Notes: generated by a model not told the origin, from the letters alone. A stretch of DNA of 64,000 nt from Thiocapsa bogorovii (GCF_021228795.1 NZ_CP089309.1:3100001-3164000), one strand, 5' to 3'; positions 53,831 through 63,797 are shown, numbered from the stretch's first letter. Numbers and translations are program-made.

Positions 53831-54388
53831 TCAAGATGATCCGAGGTGAGGACGCAGGGTCAGCACACCGCCCCGCTGGATCAGCTCGAGATGTCTCAGA
53901 TAACTCATGCCCAGAAGGACTTCGTCTCCCGGCATGTTCGGCAAGACCGTGGCGCGGACATTGTGCGCGACCAATCCGCCGAGATCGACGGTGTCGAGCC
54001 GCGTCGTCCAGGTCCGCACCATGCCGTTTGCGGTCTTGCTCATTCCGCCGGGTCTGAGCGGCAGCGACAGGCGCTCGGCCAAGGACAGGGGCAAGGCCAC
54101 GTCGGTGGCGCCGGTGTCGATCAGAAAGCGTACCGGCGCGCCGTTGATCCGACCGCCGGCGACATAGTGCCCGGCGCGGTTGCGTTCGAGTCGAATCTCG
54201 GGGACCCCGCTGCCGCTGTGCAGCGCAACCGGATCCGGGTTGGGATTGTCGCGGCCGGTGATGATGCCGTCGAAGAACATTGCCAGCAGCGCCAACCCGA
54301 CGATCCATGCCGCGAACAACATTGCCCGCCCGACCTTCGAAGGCATGTCGTCGGCGCCCGGCGGCGCGCTGTTCGTCGGTCCATCCAT
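53831..54388 (-). CDS. Membrane-anchored retropepsin-like aspartic protease (copy 2)
   Basis: A 185-residue paralogue of the downstream gene: the same plan with a membrane helix at about residues 22-42, catalytic motif FLIDTGATDVALP (Asp91) and ATVLPNMPGDEVLLGMSYL. Shared blocks such as PGG-SKT-NG and RLDTVDLGGL show common origin. GGAG lies six bases before the ATG. Role unknown; a related retropepsin in Rickettsia processes surface proteins, but this is only family-level knowledge. Confidence 0.85.
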   Translation of the reverse strand: MDGPTNSAPPGADDMPSKVGRAMLFAAWIVGLALLAMFFDGIITGRDNPNPDPVALHSGSGVPEIRLERNRAGHYVAGGRINGAPVRFLIDTGATDVALPLSLAERLSLPLRPGGMSKTANGMVRTWTTRLDTVDLGGLVAHNVRATVLPNMPGDEVLLGMSYLRHLELIQRGGVLTLRPHLGSS

Positions 54389-54642
54389 ACTCGGCTCCTT
54401 CGGGGGCGAAATGATCGCCGGTTGCGACCTTTCGCAAAGCCCAATCTATGGCCTTTGGCGACTTCTCCTTCAAGTGGTTCACTTGGATCGGGGCAGGCGG
54501 CGGATGCCGGCCCCGGAGGTGTCCATGTATCCGCACACCTGAACGACGGCGTGCACATCAGTCCGTGCGAATCGATTCGCACCGGCGCCCCGACCGAGCC
54601 GCTCCGACCGGGCTGTGCCGGAACAAGCGGATGGGTCGAAGA

Positions 54643-55383
54643 TTAACGCGCGGGCACTGCCCCTTGTCCGGCCATGCGCTGAAACTGCACCCGATAATAG
54701 GCGGCCGCGCTTTGTCCGTTCGCCACCACATCGTAGACGCGCCAACCCGTCTGCGATTTGTACATCCGAAACTCGAGCTTGGAGGGATAGCCCTGCGCGC
54801 CCAGCAGCGCCACGTTGACGCTGACGTCGCCGCGCGGGCCCGTGCGCGGCGGCAACATGCGGATCTGCTGCCCCTGATAGTCCATCAACCGTGATGCCAG
54901 TGTGCCGAGGAAATCCGCCTCCAAGCGCGCGGCCATCGCCTTCTTTTCCTCTGCACTCATGCCCTCGGCCCCCCGACCGGCCACCCATTTGGCCATGTAT
55001 TCGAAGTCGAAATACGGGGCGATCTCGCGGTCGAGGAAGGCGGCGACCTGGAGCCGATTCGGCACCTCTTCGCGGGCGAGAAATTCGAGGAGCTTATCCA
55101 TGCCCTCTTTGAGCGTCGCGCTGGCCTCGGCTGCGGGCCCCTTAGGCATCTGCGCCCCCCGGGCTGCGGCTTCGGGGGACTCCGGACGCGTCGGGCGAGC
55201 CGGCGCAGCGGGCATTTCCGGCATGGCGGGCATGGCCGGATAAGCGCCCCCGTAGGGCATCTGCGTCGGGCCGTAGCCGTAGGCGTCCGGCATGGGTGGG
55301 GGAGCGTAGCCGTAAGGCTGGGCGGAAGCGCCCGCGGCGGCTCCCAGTAAAACGAGGAGCGGCACCAAAGAACGAGACTTCAT
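54643..55383 (-). CDS. MlaC/Ttg2D-like periplasmic protein
   Basis: A 246-residue exported protein. Signal peptide of about 21 residues (cut near ASA-QP); a Tyr/Pro/Met/Gly-rich low-complexity stretch (about 22-60, YGYAPPP and MPAMPEMP repeats); then an MlaC-type domain (EVPNRLQVAAFLDREIAPYFDFEYMAKWVAG, GWRVYDVVANGQSAAAYYRVQF). In the Mla system MlaC carries phospholipids across the periplasm. No mla ABC genes are adjacent. GGAGGAATTCG precedes the ATG. The N-terminal low-complexity region recalls the secreted protein at 7 kb. Confidence 0.85.
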   Translation of the reverse strand: MKSRSLVPLLVLLGAAAGASAQPYGYAPPPMPDAYGYGPTQMPYGGAYPAMPAMPEMPAAPARPTRPESPEAAARGAQMPKGPAAEASATLKEGMDKLLEFLAREEVPNRLQVAAFLDREIAPYFDFEYMAKWVAGRGAEGMSAEEKKAMAARLEADFLGTLASRLMDYQGQQIRMLPPRTGPRGDVSVNVALLGAQGYPSKLEFRMYKSQTGWRVYDVVANGQSAAAYYRVQFQRMAGQGAVPAR

Positions 55384-55569
55384 CGAATTCCTCCTAAACA
55401 TAAACATATTGTTTTTTCGTCGTCCGCCAAACGCCAGGCTGTTGCCCGGCTCGCTCGGAGCGTGCCAACGGGCTCGGCGAAAAGCAAGCCGCTCGGTATA
55501 AACTATCAAGCATCGACAGGACTCGGAAACGCCCGAATCCGGCACACACCACGAGAGAGCAAACACGCC

Positions 55570-55911
55570 ATGCCCCTATCGCGCGTACACTACCGAGTTG
55601 TCGGACAAGACGACTATGCGCTGGAGATCACCCTGGAGCCCACGGGTGCGTATCGGGTCGATTGCGGCGACCACACCAGCCATAAACCACGACAAGGCGC
55701 GCTCGACGAGCGTCAGACCCGCGAGATCGCCGCGCTGATCGGCGCCTTGGGCGAGCCCCGAGAGCACCCGGCACCCGCGGGAGCGACCGGATTCATCGCC
55801 GAGCTGACCCTCGGCTCCCCGCCCGACGTACGCGTCTATCGCGTCTGGGAAGGCGAGCTGGCGGAAGAGCCGGACGTGATGGCGCTGATCCGCGCGCTGG
55901 AAGTCATTTGA
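55570..55911 (+). CDS. Conserved small protein, function unknown
   Basis: A 113-residue soluble protein without recognised motifs; begins MPLSRVHYRVVGQDDYALEI and has alternating strand/helix character (acidic, Glu/Asp/Arg-rich). A GAGAG ribosome site precedes the ATG. Codon use matches neighbouring genes, supporting a real gene. It is co-directional with the MaoC-like gene about 75 bp downstream. Confidence 0.7.
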   Translation: MPLSRVHYRVVGQDDYALEITLEPTGAYRVDCGDHTSHKPRQGALDERQTREIAALIGALGEPREHPAPAGATGFIAELTLGSPPDVRVYRVWEGELAEEPDVMALIRALEVI

Positions 55912-55984
55912 ACGGCGTGGCGATCGCCGCGAAGGCCGCGGATCCCCGTTACGGGCACGGCTGGACAGCTGGGAGACCCCACCC

Positions 55985-56455
55985 ATGACACCAACCCGCT
56001 GCTTGACCGCCGCGATGCTCGAGGTCGGCATGCGCCACGAGGCGCGCCTGAGCTTTAGCCGCGAGGAGGTCGACCGCTACTGCGCCCTGGTCGGCGATCA
56101 CAACGCGATCCATCGCGACCTCGACGCGGCGCGGGTGCGGTTCCCGGATGCCCGCGACATCATCGTTCCGGGTGGACTCGTCCAGACCCGCATCTCCGCG
56201 CTCTTCGGAACCGAGTTTCCCGGCGACGGGACACTGGGCCTGACCTTCTCGCCCGAGCGCCTGCGCCGCCCACTGTATCCGGGCGACGAGCTGATCGTCA
56301 CGTTGGAGGTCGCGCGGCTGATCCGCGGCGGAATCGTCGAGATGCAGATCGGCATCATCGATCCCGAAGGGAACCGCATCAGCGAGGCCACGGCCAAGGT
56401 GGTGGCGCCGGACGCGGCCTATCGGGCTTGGTGGGAGGCGAACATCGGCGGCTGA
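55985..56455 (+). CDS. MaoC-like hotdog-fold dehydratase
   Basis: A 156-residue single-hotdog (R)-hydratase-like protein with the catalytic dyad in VGDHNAIHRD (Asp38, His43) and the following PGGLVQTRISALFG. Family members hydrate enoyl-CoA or act in fatty-acid and polyhydroxyalkanoate metabolism; many purple sulfur bacteria store PHB, but no pha genes are here. Substrate uncertain. Confidence 0.82.
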   Translation: MTPTRCLTAAMLEVGMRHEARLSFSREEVDRYCALVGDHNAIHRDLDAARVRFPDARDIIVPGGLVQTRISALFGTEFPGDGTLGLTFSPERLRRPLYPGDELIVTLEVARLIRGGIVEMQIGIIDPEGNRISEATAKVVAPDAAYRAWWEANIGG

Positions 56456-56672
56456 GGGTGAAGGTTCCGGGCTCAAGTGATTCCCGGACAAACGACGATC
56501 TTGTGGGGGCGATGCAGCGGTGAAGGGCGACTTTAGTCGCCCGAAGCGAACCGAGCAAAAACAAGACACACAACCGACGAGAGAATACCTTTTCCACGAT
56601 CGGCGTTCTCGATGACGACAACGAATCGTGCTTTGTTTTGCAGTGCTCCCGATCCGCTGTCGGGAAATCGTT

Positions 56673-57506
56673 TCAGAAGCCTCCGGGGTTTGGGGTGACG
56701 CGTTCCCCGTCGAGGAAGGCGGCAAGATAGCGGGCGGTCTGTTCGGGTGCCTGATAAAAGAAGCCGTGTCCGCCGCCCTTGATCTGAATCACCGAGGCGT
56801 CGGGGATGCGCTCGCCGATGATCCATGCATTGCGCGGGGGGATGACAACATCCTCGGTGCCCGTCATCAGCAGTGTCGGGGCGGCGATCTCGGACAGTCG
56901 TGGACAGACTCCGGGCCAGGCGCCGAGTGACTCGGCTTGACGCATCAGATTCGCGTCGTCGATCGGTGCCGTGATGGGAGGGAAGATCTGCATCGGGTCC
57001 GGGATCTCCCGCAGCCAGTCGGGCGGGAAGAGGTTCTCGAACATCCGCCGGATGCGCTCCTCCAAGGTTCCGGACATGTCCACCAGTCTTCGCCAGACCG
57101 CCTCGTCCGGCCAGATCGCCTCCGCACCGCCGCAGGATGCGGACAGGAGGACGAGCTGCTCGACACGCTCCGGATGCGCGAGGGCCAGCTCCTGCGCGAT
57201 ATAGGATCCCATGGACCAGCCCAGGACGTGAGCGCGGTCGATGTGCAGCGCCTGCAGCAACAGATGGCTATCTTTGGCGAAGCGCGCGATCGAGTAGTCT
57301 TGATCCGAGGAGGTGCTGTAACCCATGCCCCGATTGTCGAAGACGATGACCGGGCGGGTCCGGGCCAGCGTCTCGAGGATCGTCGGGGGCCACATCTCCA
57401 TCAGCCCGCCGTAGCCCATGATCATGAGCACGGGGACACCGTCTCCCGATGGCCCGAAGATGCGGTAGGCGATCTCGATGTCGTCGATGGACGCGCGTTC
57501 GATCAT
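56673..57506 (-). CDS. Alpha/beta hydrolase
   Basis: A 277-residue alpha/beta-hydrolase fold protein. The nucleophile elbow is GWSMGS (Ser98), oxyanion strand VLMIMGYGG, FDNRGMGYS, acid candidate in GTEDVVIPP and catalytic His in GGGHGFFYQ. This matches the TAP-like or esterase/haloperoxidase group with wide substrate range. Nothing in the neighbourhood defines the substrate. Confidence 0.87.
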   Translation of the reverse strand: MIERASIDDIEIAYRIFGPSGDGVPVLMIMGYGGLMEMWPPTILETLARTRPVIVFDNRGMGYSTSSDQDYSIARFAKDSHLLLQALHIDRAHVLGWSMGSYIAQELALAHPERVEQLVLLSASCGGAEAIWPDEAVWRRLVDMSGTLEERIRRMFENLFPPDWLREIPDPMQIFPPITAPIDDANLMRQAESLGAWPGVCPRLSEIAAPTLLMTGTEDVVIPPRNAWIIGERIPDASVIQIKGGGHGFFYQAPEQTARYLAAFLDGERVTPNPGGF

Positions 57507-57658
57507 GCTGTCGATTCCGTTGATGTCTGCCGATCCCGAAGCGGGGCTCGGGCTCTCGAATCCAGGTCGGTCAACTCCGGGCTACTCGGCTCCGGAGTGG
57601 ACAGCCGCAGCGGCCCAGAGCACGCCGACTGCGGCGAGAAAACACAAGCCCCGCGACC

Positions 57659-60334
57659 TCAAGCCGCCGCTCGGCCAAGCCCGCCCGGGGGGCGGCGCAC
57701 GATCAGTTCTTGAGTCGGATAGGCGAACTGGATACCTTCTTCCTGGAACTTGCGGTAGATCGCGAGGTTGATGGCCTGTTGGATGTCCATGTAGAGCGTG
57801 AAATCCGCACCGATGACATAGTAGACCACCTCGAAGTCCAGCGAGAAATCACCGTAGGCGGCGAAGTGGGCACGATCGAAACGGGCGAACCGCTGGGCGC
57901 GGATGATCTCCTCGATCATCTTCGGGATGCGCTCGAGCCGATCCGGCGGGGTCTCGTAGACGACGCCCAGCTTGAAGACCACGCGACGCTCGCGCATGTG
58001 TTTGTAGTTGCGCAGCGTGCTGTTGAGCAGATTGGTGTTGGACATGACCACCATCTCGCCTGAAAGGCTGCGGATGCGCGTGGTCTTCACGCCGATGCTG
58101 TCGACGACGCCCAGGGTTTCACCGGCGATGACGAAATCTCCGACCTTGAAGGGTTTGTCCAGGATGATGGCCATGGAATGGAAAACGTCGGAGAGGATGT
58201 TCTGCACCGCAAAGGCCACGGCGATACCGCCGACACCCAGCGCACCGATCAGACCGGCGATCGGATACTTGAAGTGGGCCATGACCGAGACCACGACCAC
58301 GATCCACACCCCGACCCGCAGAAAGAACAACAGAAGCCCATAGCCCGTGACGGCCGAAGGGTCTTGCCGCTCCTTCTTGCTGCGCTGTCGCTGCACGAAT
58401 TCCACCAGGCCCGCGGTCGCCCAGATCCCGAACTGCACGTAGACGGCGACCACCAAGAGCGTCCACAGCCAGAGCTTCACCTGACCTTGAGCTAGGCCGG
58501 ACACGGTCATCGCCGCGTAGAAGGCGACGATCAGGACGAACACCTGGCTGGTATTGCGGATCAGGGCCAAGACGGCAGCGCGCGCGGTCTTGCGCTCCGT
58601 CTCCGGACCCTCGACCAGCTTGGGCAGGACGTTGCGCCGCAGCAGGGTGCGCAGGAAGGACACGAGCATCAGGACCAAGGTGAAGATCACTGCTCCGGTG
58701 ACCAGATCGCGTGCATAGATCCCTTGATCCTGGATGACGAAGAGCTCCTTGTTCCACCAAGACTCCAATTGGAGCTTGGCCGCGTCCAGGCGCTGATGGA
58801 GCGAACGCGCGCTCACCGAGGGTTCGAGCTGGTCGCGCAGGCGCTGGGCAAGCGACTGCACCTGATCCTTCACGAGCAGCATCTCCCGCGCGCGCTCCTC
58901 CTGCGCCTCGAGCGCCCCGACACGCTCTCGGATCGCCTGCTCGACCCCGGCGGCGAGATCCGCACGGGCGAGACGGCGGGCGAGCGCGAGCTGCCTGGTC
59001 CGCAAGGCGTCGAGCTCGGCCTGCGCGAAGGCGCCCTCATCGGCCATGTCTCTGATCAGCGACTGTGTCTCGCGCAGCCAGGTCGGCCAGAGTGCGCTCT
59101 CCTCGCCCTGCAAAAGCGCGTAACGTCGCTCGTAAAGGGTCCGCGCGGAACCAGCGAGGCCCACCGCTTGATGCAGGTATTCGACGCCTTTACGCGCTGC
59201 CGCGAGCTCCGCTTCGCGCGTGAGCACCTGCTCCTGCGCGCGATCGCGGTCCGCGGCATCGGACGTCATAAGCCCCAAGCGGCGCCGCGCCTGGAACAGC
59301 GCCAGCTCTGCAGCATCGCCGGCCTCTACGAGAGAGGCGATATCGGCACGCGCCGCCTCTTCTCGGGCCTGTATCTCGGCAAGCCGTTCGTCCAATGCCT
59401 CGCGCGTGAAGACGACATCGCCGGCGACATGGGCAATCAGGGTCTGTAGCCGGACGAGCCGCGCTGCAGCCAAGGCATCCTCGCGCTCGGCCAAGGCTGC
59501 GCCGACCAGAGCGGCCTGGCGCTCCTGAAGGGTCACAAGAACCGCCAGTCGGGCAACCTCCAGATCCCGTTCGAGCGTCGCAATGTCGAGCCGTTCCGAG
59601 GCCTGCCCGTTGGCCTGATCCCGAGCGGCCGCTAAGCGATCTCGGGCGAGGCGTCGCTCGCGCACCGCCGCTTCATGTTTTCGATCGGCTGCGGCGACCC
59701 GCCGATCGGCCTGGCTGCGCAAACGCGCGGCGTCTTCCTGCGCGTGCTCGGCAAGATTGCGCTTGGCCCGAAGCTCGTCCAGCAATCGCAGCGGATAGGG
59801 CGGCTCGACGCCGAGATCCGGCGCCTCGGCTGTCTCGTCCGCCGCCTGCGACTCGGCCAGCGTTTCAATCAACTCGCGGAGCCGCGCGGCAAGGACGGAC
59901 TCGCGCTGGACCGCGGTACGGAGCTCGCCGAGCAGGGCGATGCGTGCATCCTCCGCCAAACCGTCGAGCCGCTCCGGGGCGTCGTCCTGCTCGGGACCCT
60001 GATCCACCGTCGTCAACTCCGAGATGCGCGCGTCGATCAGCGACAAGATCTCGGCATAGTCATCCGCGGTCGTGCGTGGCTCGGTAAACCCCGGTAGTCC
60101 GACCTGCGCCGGATCGAAGGCGATTCCGGGTTCATCAGGGCCTCGTCCGCGGGTTTGCTCCGGGACTTGATCCGGGGCTTCGGAGAGCACCGACGTTCCC
60201 GCATCGACGGCGCTGACATCAGCGGAACCGGACTGATCGGATCGGGAGGGCCGGGATTCGGCGTGGGCGTTCAGGGATGAGCCAAGGAGGGCGAGGGCAA
60301 AGATCGAAACCTGTACGAGGCTGGCATTCGTCAA
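57659..60334 (-). CDS. Large MscS-family mechanosensitive channel (MscK-like)
   Basis: An 891-residue protein. Signal peptide (to about residue 25), a long Glu/Arg/Ala-rich periplasmic coiled-coil region (about 75-500), several membrane helices (about 535-720), and the MscS core: the pore helix GALGVGGIAVAFAVQNIL, FKVGDFVIAGETLGVVDSIG and NSTLRNYKHMRERRV in the beta domain. The pore helix has fewer alanine/glycine pairs than E. coli MscS. Probably an osmotic release valve. The C-terminus ends RRPPGGLGRAAA. Confidence 0.88.
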   Translation of the reverse strand: MTNASLVQVSIFALALLGSSLNAHAESRPSRSDQSGSADVSAVDAGTSVLSEAPDQVPEQTRGRGPDEPGIAFDPAQVGLPGFTEPRTTADDYAEILSLIDARISELTTVDQGPEQDDAPERLDGLAEDARIALLGELRTAVQRESVLAARLRELIETLAESQAADETAEAPDLGVEPPYPLRLLDELRAKRNLAEHAQEDAARLRSQADRRVAAADRKHEAAVRERRLARDRLAAARDQANGQASERLDIATLERDLEVARLAVLVTLQERQAALVGAALAEREDALAAARLVRLQTLIAHVAGDVVFTREALDERLAEIQAREEAARADIASLVEAGDAAELALFQARRRLGLMTSDAADRDRAQEQVLTREAELAAARKGVEYLHQAVGLAGSARTLYERRYALLQGEESALWPTWLRETQSLIRDMADEGAFAQAELDALRTRQLALARRLARADLAAGVEQAIRERVGALEAQEERAREMLLVKDQVQSLAQRLRDQLEPSVSARSLHQRLDAAKLQLESWWNKELFVIQDQGIYARDLVTGAVIFTLVLMLVSFLRTLLRRNVLPKLVEGPETERKTARAAVLALIRNTSQVFVLIVAFYAAMTVSGLAQGQVKLWLWTLLVVAVYVQFGIWATAGLVEFVQRQRSKKERQDPSAVTGYGLLLFFLRVGVWIVVVVSVMAHFKYPIAGLIGALGVGGIAVAFAVQNILSDVFHSMAIILDKPFKVGDFVIAGETLGVVDSIGVKTTRIRSLSGEMVVMSNTNLLNSTLRNYKHMRERRVVFKLGVVYETPPDRLERIPKMIEEIIRAQRFARFDRAHFAAYGDFSLDFEVVYYVIGADFTLYMDIQQAINLAIYRKFQEEGIQFAYPTQELIVRRPPGGLGRAAA

Positions 60335-60642
60335 ACGGTCACCTGTTTGATGGTTATCGCCAGGACGGCATTTCGCGACAGTTTAACGTGGATCGAAGGA
60401 GGGATGCGAAGACCGCCCAGTCGTGCGATCGACAGGGCTGGGCTGATGCCGGCTGACCCGACTCGGGGCCACTGTGACTCGATGCCGAGATGGGTCCGGT
60501 CGGGACATCCCGGACCACTCCCGGATCGGTGCACGATTGCAAACCCGGCAAACTGTAATGATACTCGCCGTTTCGAACGATCCGACCGACGGATCGTGAC
60601 TCAACCCCATCGAATTCAATGCAGGCGGAAAGGAGTCTTCTC

Positions 60643-61206
60643 ATGAACGACACGCAATCCATCGAACGTTACGGCATCGTTGCCCAACTTTTTCACTGGG
60701 TGGTCGCTGCCCTGCTCTTTGCCATGCTCGGCACGAATCTTCTGCGCGAGATGGCCGAGAAAGGCTCGGATGCGCGGACCGAGTGGCTGAATCTGCACAT
60801 GTCGCTCGGTATCCTGCTGTTCGTGATCGTGATCCTGCGTTTGGTTTGGACCAAGAAGACGCGCCAGCCTGCGCCCCTGCCCGGTTCGTGGATCACCCGC
60901 ATGCTCGCCAAGGCGGCTCATGTGCTGCTGAATCTGGCGACCCTCCTGGTGCCGATCGGCGGCTATCTGCGCATCGCCTCCAAGGACGTTCCGGCGGATT
61001 TCTTCGGGACCCCGATCCCATCGATCGTCGGCGACATGCCTTGGCTACACGACATCGCCAAGATCGGACACGGGACCTACATGGAATATTTCTTCTACAT
61101 CCTGATCAGCCTGCATATCCTGGCGGCGCTTTGGCATCAGTACGTGCGCAAAGACGGCGCCATCGATCGAATGGTCCCTTGGGGGAAGACGACGGCCGTC
61201 AGCTGA
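60643..61206 (+). CDS. Cytochrome b561
   Basis: A 187-residue di-heme membrane protein with four helices. Heme-ligand candidates are His18 (LFHWVV), His52 (NLHMSLG), His143 (KIGHGT) and His158 (SLHILAALWHQ). Family members move electrons between quinol and periplasmic or superoxide acceptors. AAGGAG seven bases before the ATG sets the start. The gene stands alone upstream of the CoA-disulfide reductase, about 370 bp away. Confidence 0.88.
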   Translation: MNDTQSIERYGIVAQLFHWVVAALLFAMLGTNLLREMAEKGSDARTEWLNLHMSLGILLFVIVILRLVWTKKTRQPAPLPGSWITRMLAKAAHVLLNLATLLVPIGGYLRIASKDVPADFFGTPIPSIVGDMPWLHDIAKIGHGTYMEYFFYILISLHILAALWHQYVRKDGAIDRMVPWGKTTAVS

Positions 61207-61577
61207 AGCGATTTCCGGGAATCATGCCCGGAACACCTGTCGGGGCAGGATGTCCGTAGAGCTGAAGGGGGCGACGTGAGTCTCCCCCTTTCGGTTAAAA
61301 CCTTTCCGAAAATCACCCGACGACCCTCGAATAACGGCGTCGGTCTGCTTGGCCCGCTCCGCACTCCCGGCTTCTCGCCCGGGCTTGATCCGGATCAGTC
61401 TCGTCTCGCGGACTTTTGCGGATCCGCAATTCCGACGGCAGCGGAATCGCTCACACTGCCCGTGCTGGACCGCTCGACCGAGAACGCCCTATCAATCGAC
61501 TCCGCCGCATTGCTCGATTGCGCATCCGGCCGGCCGCGCCTGCTCACCCGTTTCCGCTCAACCGAGAGACCTGATCT
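61207..61577. other. Intergenic region with a possible terminator
   Basis: About 370 bp with no convincing gene. AAGGGGG and CCCCCTT at about 61264-61291 can form a stem after the cytochrome b561 gene; the following sequence has only a short T run, so terminator function is tentative. Confidence 0.4.
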
Positions 61578-63281
61578 ATGTCATCGCAACCCCTGCGTAT
61601 CGTCGTCGTCGGCGGATCCGCCGCCGGCCCCAAGGCCGCCGCCAAGGCCCGCCGGATGGACGAGCATGCCGAGATCACGCTGATCCAGCGCGAGCCCGAT
61701 CTGTCTATGGCGTCCTGCGGCTTCCCCTACTATGTCGGCGGTACCTTCGACGACCGCAACATGCTTGTCTGCACGCCTGCGGGAATCGTCCGAGACCCGG
61801 CCTTTTACGGCAAGGCCAAACGCATCCACGCCTTGGTGCGCACCGAGGCGACCGAGATCGACCGGGTCTCGAAGACCGTGACCTATCGGGATCTACCCAC
61901 CGGCGAGCAGTCCACGATCCCTTACGATCGACTGGTCATCGCAACGGGCGCGACGCCGCTTCGCCCCTCCGTGCCGGGAATCGAGCTCGATGGGGTCACG
62001 ACGCTGCATTCGATGGCCGATGCCGACGCCTTGCGGGCGGTCCGCGACGAGAAGAAGACGACCAAGGCCGTGGTCGTCGGCGGCGGACTCATCGGGTTCG
62101 AGGTCTGCGAGGCGCTGCGGCTCGCCGGGATTCACACGACCGTGATCGAGAAGACCCCGAAGATCCTGCCTTTCCTCGATCCCGACCTATCCAAGCTTGT
62201 TGAAAACCACGTCCGTGCGCACGGCCCCGACATCATTGTCGGCAACGGCGTTGCTGAGCTGCTCGGGGAGAACGGCAAGCTCGTCGGCGTCAAGCTCGAC
62301 AACGGCACCGAGCTGCCCTGCGAGGTGGCCGTCATCGCCGTCGGGGTCAGACCCAACGTCAAGCTCGCCGAAAACGCCGGGATCGAGATCGGCCCGGTCG
62401 GAGGCATCCGCGTCAACCAATACATGCAGACCTCCGACCCGGACGTCTATGCCGTCGGAGACTGCGTCGAATGCACCTCGCTGGTTAGCGGCAAAGCGGT
62501 GCGCGCGCCCTATGGAGACCTCGCCAACCTACAGGGACGCGTCGCCGGTCAGAACCTGGTGAGGGAAGGCAGCGCCCGCTTCCCCGGCATCATCCAGACG
62601 GGTATCTGCAAGATCTTCGACTACACGGTCGGATTCACGGGACTCTCGGCCAAGGATGCCCGCGAGTCGGGATTCGACGACATCGAAACGGCGATCATCT
62701 CCGGGCTCGACATCCCCGGCTACATGAGCGGCAAGCTGCTGATCAGCAAGTTGGTTGCCGACCGCAAGACCGGTCGCATCCTCGGTTTCCAGTGCATCGG
62801 CCCCGGCGATGTCAGCAAGCGTGTGGCGACGGTTGCGATGGCGATCCGCGGCAAGCTGACCGTCGAGGACATGGTCAACGCCGATCTGCCCTACGCCCCG
62901 CCTTACTCGCTCGCCATCGATCATGTGATCAGCGCAGCGCAGGTGATGGACAACAAGCTCCAGGGTCGCATGCAGGGTCTCTCGGCAAGCGAGGTCAAAC
63001 AGCGCATCGACTCCGGCGCCGACTGCTTCATCCTGGACACCCGCAGCCCCCAGGAATTCGAGGAGACCCGCCTGGGCATCGGCGAGACCCTCATCCCGCT
63101 CGGTGCATTACGCGATCGATTGGGCGAGCTGCCGCAGGACAAATCCAAGGAGATTATCCTCTACTGCAAGATCTCGCTCCGCGGCTACGAAGGCGCGGCC
63201 ATTCTCAACGCGCATGGCTGGCACAACGTGAAGGTGATGGAAGGCGGCGTCGTGGCCTGGCCTTACGCGAAGGAAAAGTAG
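61578..63281 (+). CDS. CoA-disulfide reductase-like FAD protein with C-terminal rhodanese
   Basis: A 567-residue fusion. The FAD/NAD pyridine-nucleotide-disulfide reductase part (about 1-450) has VVVGGSAAGPKAAAKARR, the single redox-active Cys47 in SMASCGFPYY, and VVGGGLIGFEVCEAL (NAD). The rhodanese domain (about 465-567) has active Cys530 in LYCKISLRG. Such fusions (CoADR-RHD, Npsr) reduce CoA persulfide or polysulfide, fitting a sulfur-metabolising organism. The substrate is inferred from family knowledge. Convergent with the P-II-like gene. Confidence 0.87.
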   Translation: MSSQPLRIVVVGGSAAGPKAAAKARRMDEHAEITLIQREPDLSMASCGFPYYVGGTFDDRNMLVCTPAGIVRDPAFYGKAKRIHALVRTEATEIDRVSKTVTYRDLPTGEQSTIPYDRLVIATGATPLRPSVPGIELDGVTTLHSMADADALRAVRDEKKTTKAVVVGGGLIGFEVCEALRLAGIHTTVIEKTPKILPFLDPDLSKLVENHVRAHGPDIIVGNGVAELLGENGKLVGVKLDNGTELPCEVAVIAVGVRPNVKLAENAGIEIGPVGGIRVNQYMQTSDPDVYAVGDCVECTSLVSGKAVRAPYGDLANLQGRVAGQNLVREGSARFPGIIQTGICKIFDYTVGFTGLSAKDARESGFDDIETAIISGLDIPGYMSGKLLISKLVADRKTGRILGFQCIGPGDVSKRVATVAMAIRGKLTVEDMVNADLPYAPPYSLAIDHVISAAQVMDNKLQGRMQGLSASEVKQRIDSGADCFILDTRSPQEFEETRLGIGETLIPLGALRDRLGELPQDKSKEIILYCKISLRGYEGAAILNAHGWHNVKVMEGGVVAWPYAKEK

Positions 63282-63797
63282 CCGGATCGCTGTTTGCCGA
63301 CGACATCGTAGGGCCGCGGTCGACTCCCGGGCGAGAGAACGCAATCGGGTCGATTCGGTGCCTTCTCGGCCTTCTTCACGGCGATCCGGTCGAGCATGGG
63401 GGAATGCATGCGGATTTCCTCCAGAGGCTCACCGGGCTCATTAGCGATGTCCGCCGGGAGTGCGAACGGGGTGGCGAAGGTGAGCGGCGTCATCATCATC
63501 AAGCCGCCGTCCGGGCGATGGATCGCCGCTTGTTCTATAGACGCGATCGAACAGCGCATCGGCCTCGTCCGCGGCGCCGTAGACCGCTTCGAACACGGCG
63601 TCCTGGTAGTCGCTGGCCACCAGGATGCTGACGACATCCTTGTCCGCCTCGATCGCGATGCCCGGCAGTCCGAGCCGCTCGCGCGCGCCGATGCCGCGGG
63701 CGTGGTAGACCAGCGCGCCGGTGGCCCCCATCGCTTGTGCGGCCTTGATGACGGCGTCGCCGCGCCCGGCCGAGACGATGCAGCTGATCATGGCCAC
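63263..63797 (-). pseudogene. P-II-like regulator, apparently frameshifted
   Basis: Minus-strand frame 1 reads ISCIVSAGRGDAVIKAAQAMG and YHARGIGARERLGLPGIAIEADKDVVSILV, typical of P-II family nitrogen-regulator-like proteins, up to ALFDRVY. Frame 2 then continues naturally with IEQAAIHRPDGGLMMMTPLTF and FALPADI. Joining them needs two bases (TATATA to TATA slippage) near 63533-63545. Without it the protein is out of frame and loses its C-terminal part. It follows a DUF1538 membrane gene on the same strand. The start (GTG 63797 or ATG 63791) is not certain. A sequencing error cannot be excluded. Confidence 0.65.

Noticed and set aside
61276-61683. Reading frame between cytochrome b561 and the CoA-disulfide reductase
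   Set aside because: Low-information Ser/Arg/Pro sequence that overlaps the next gene in another frame; no support.
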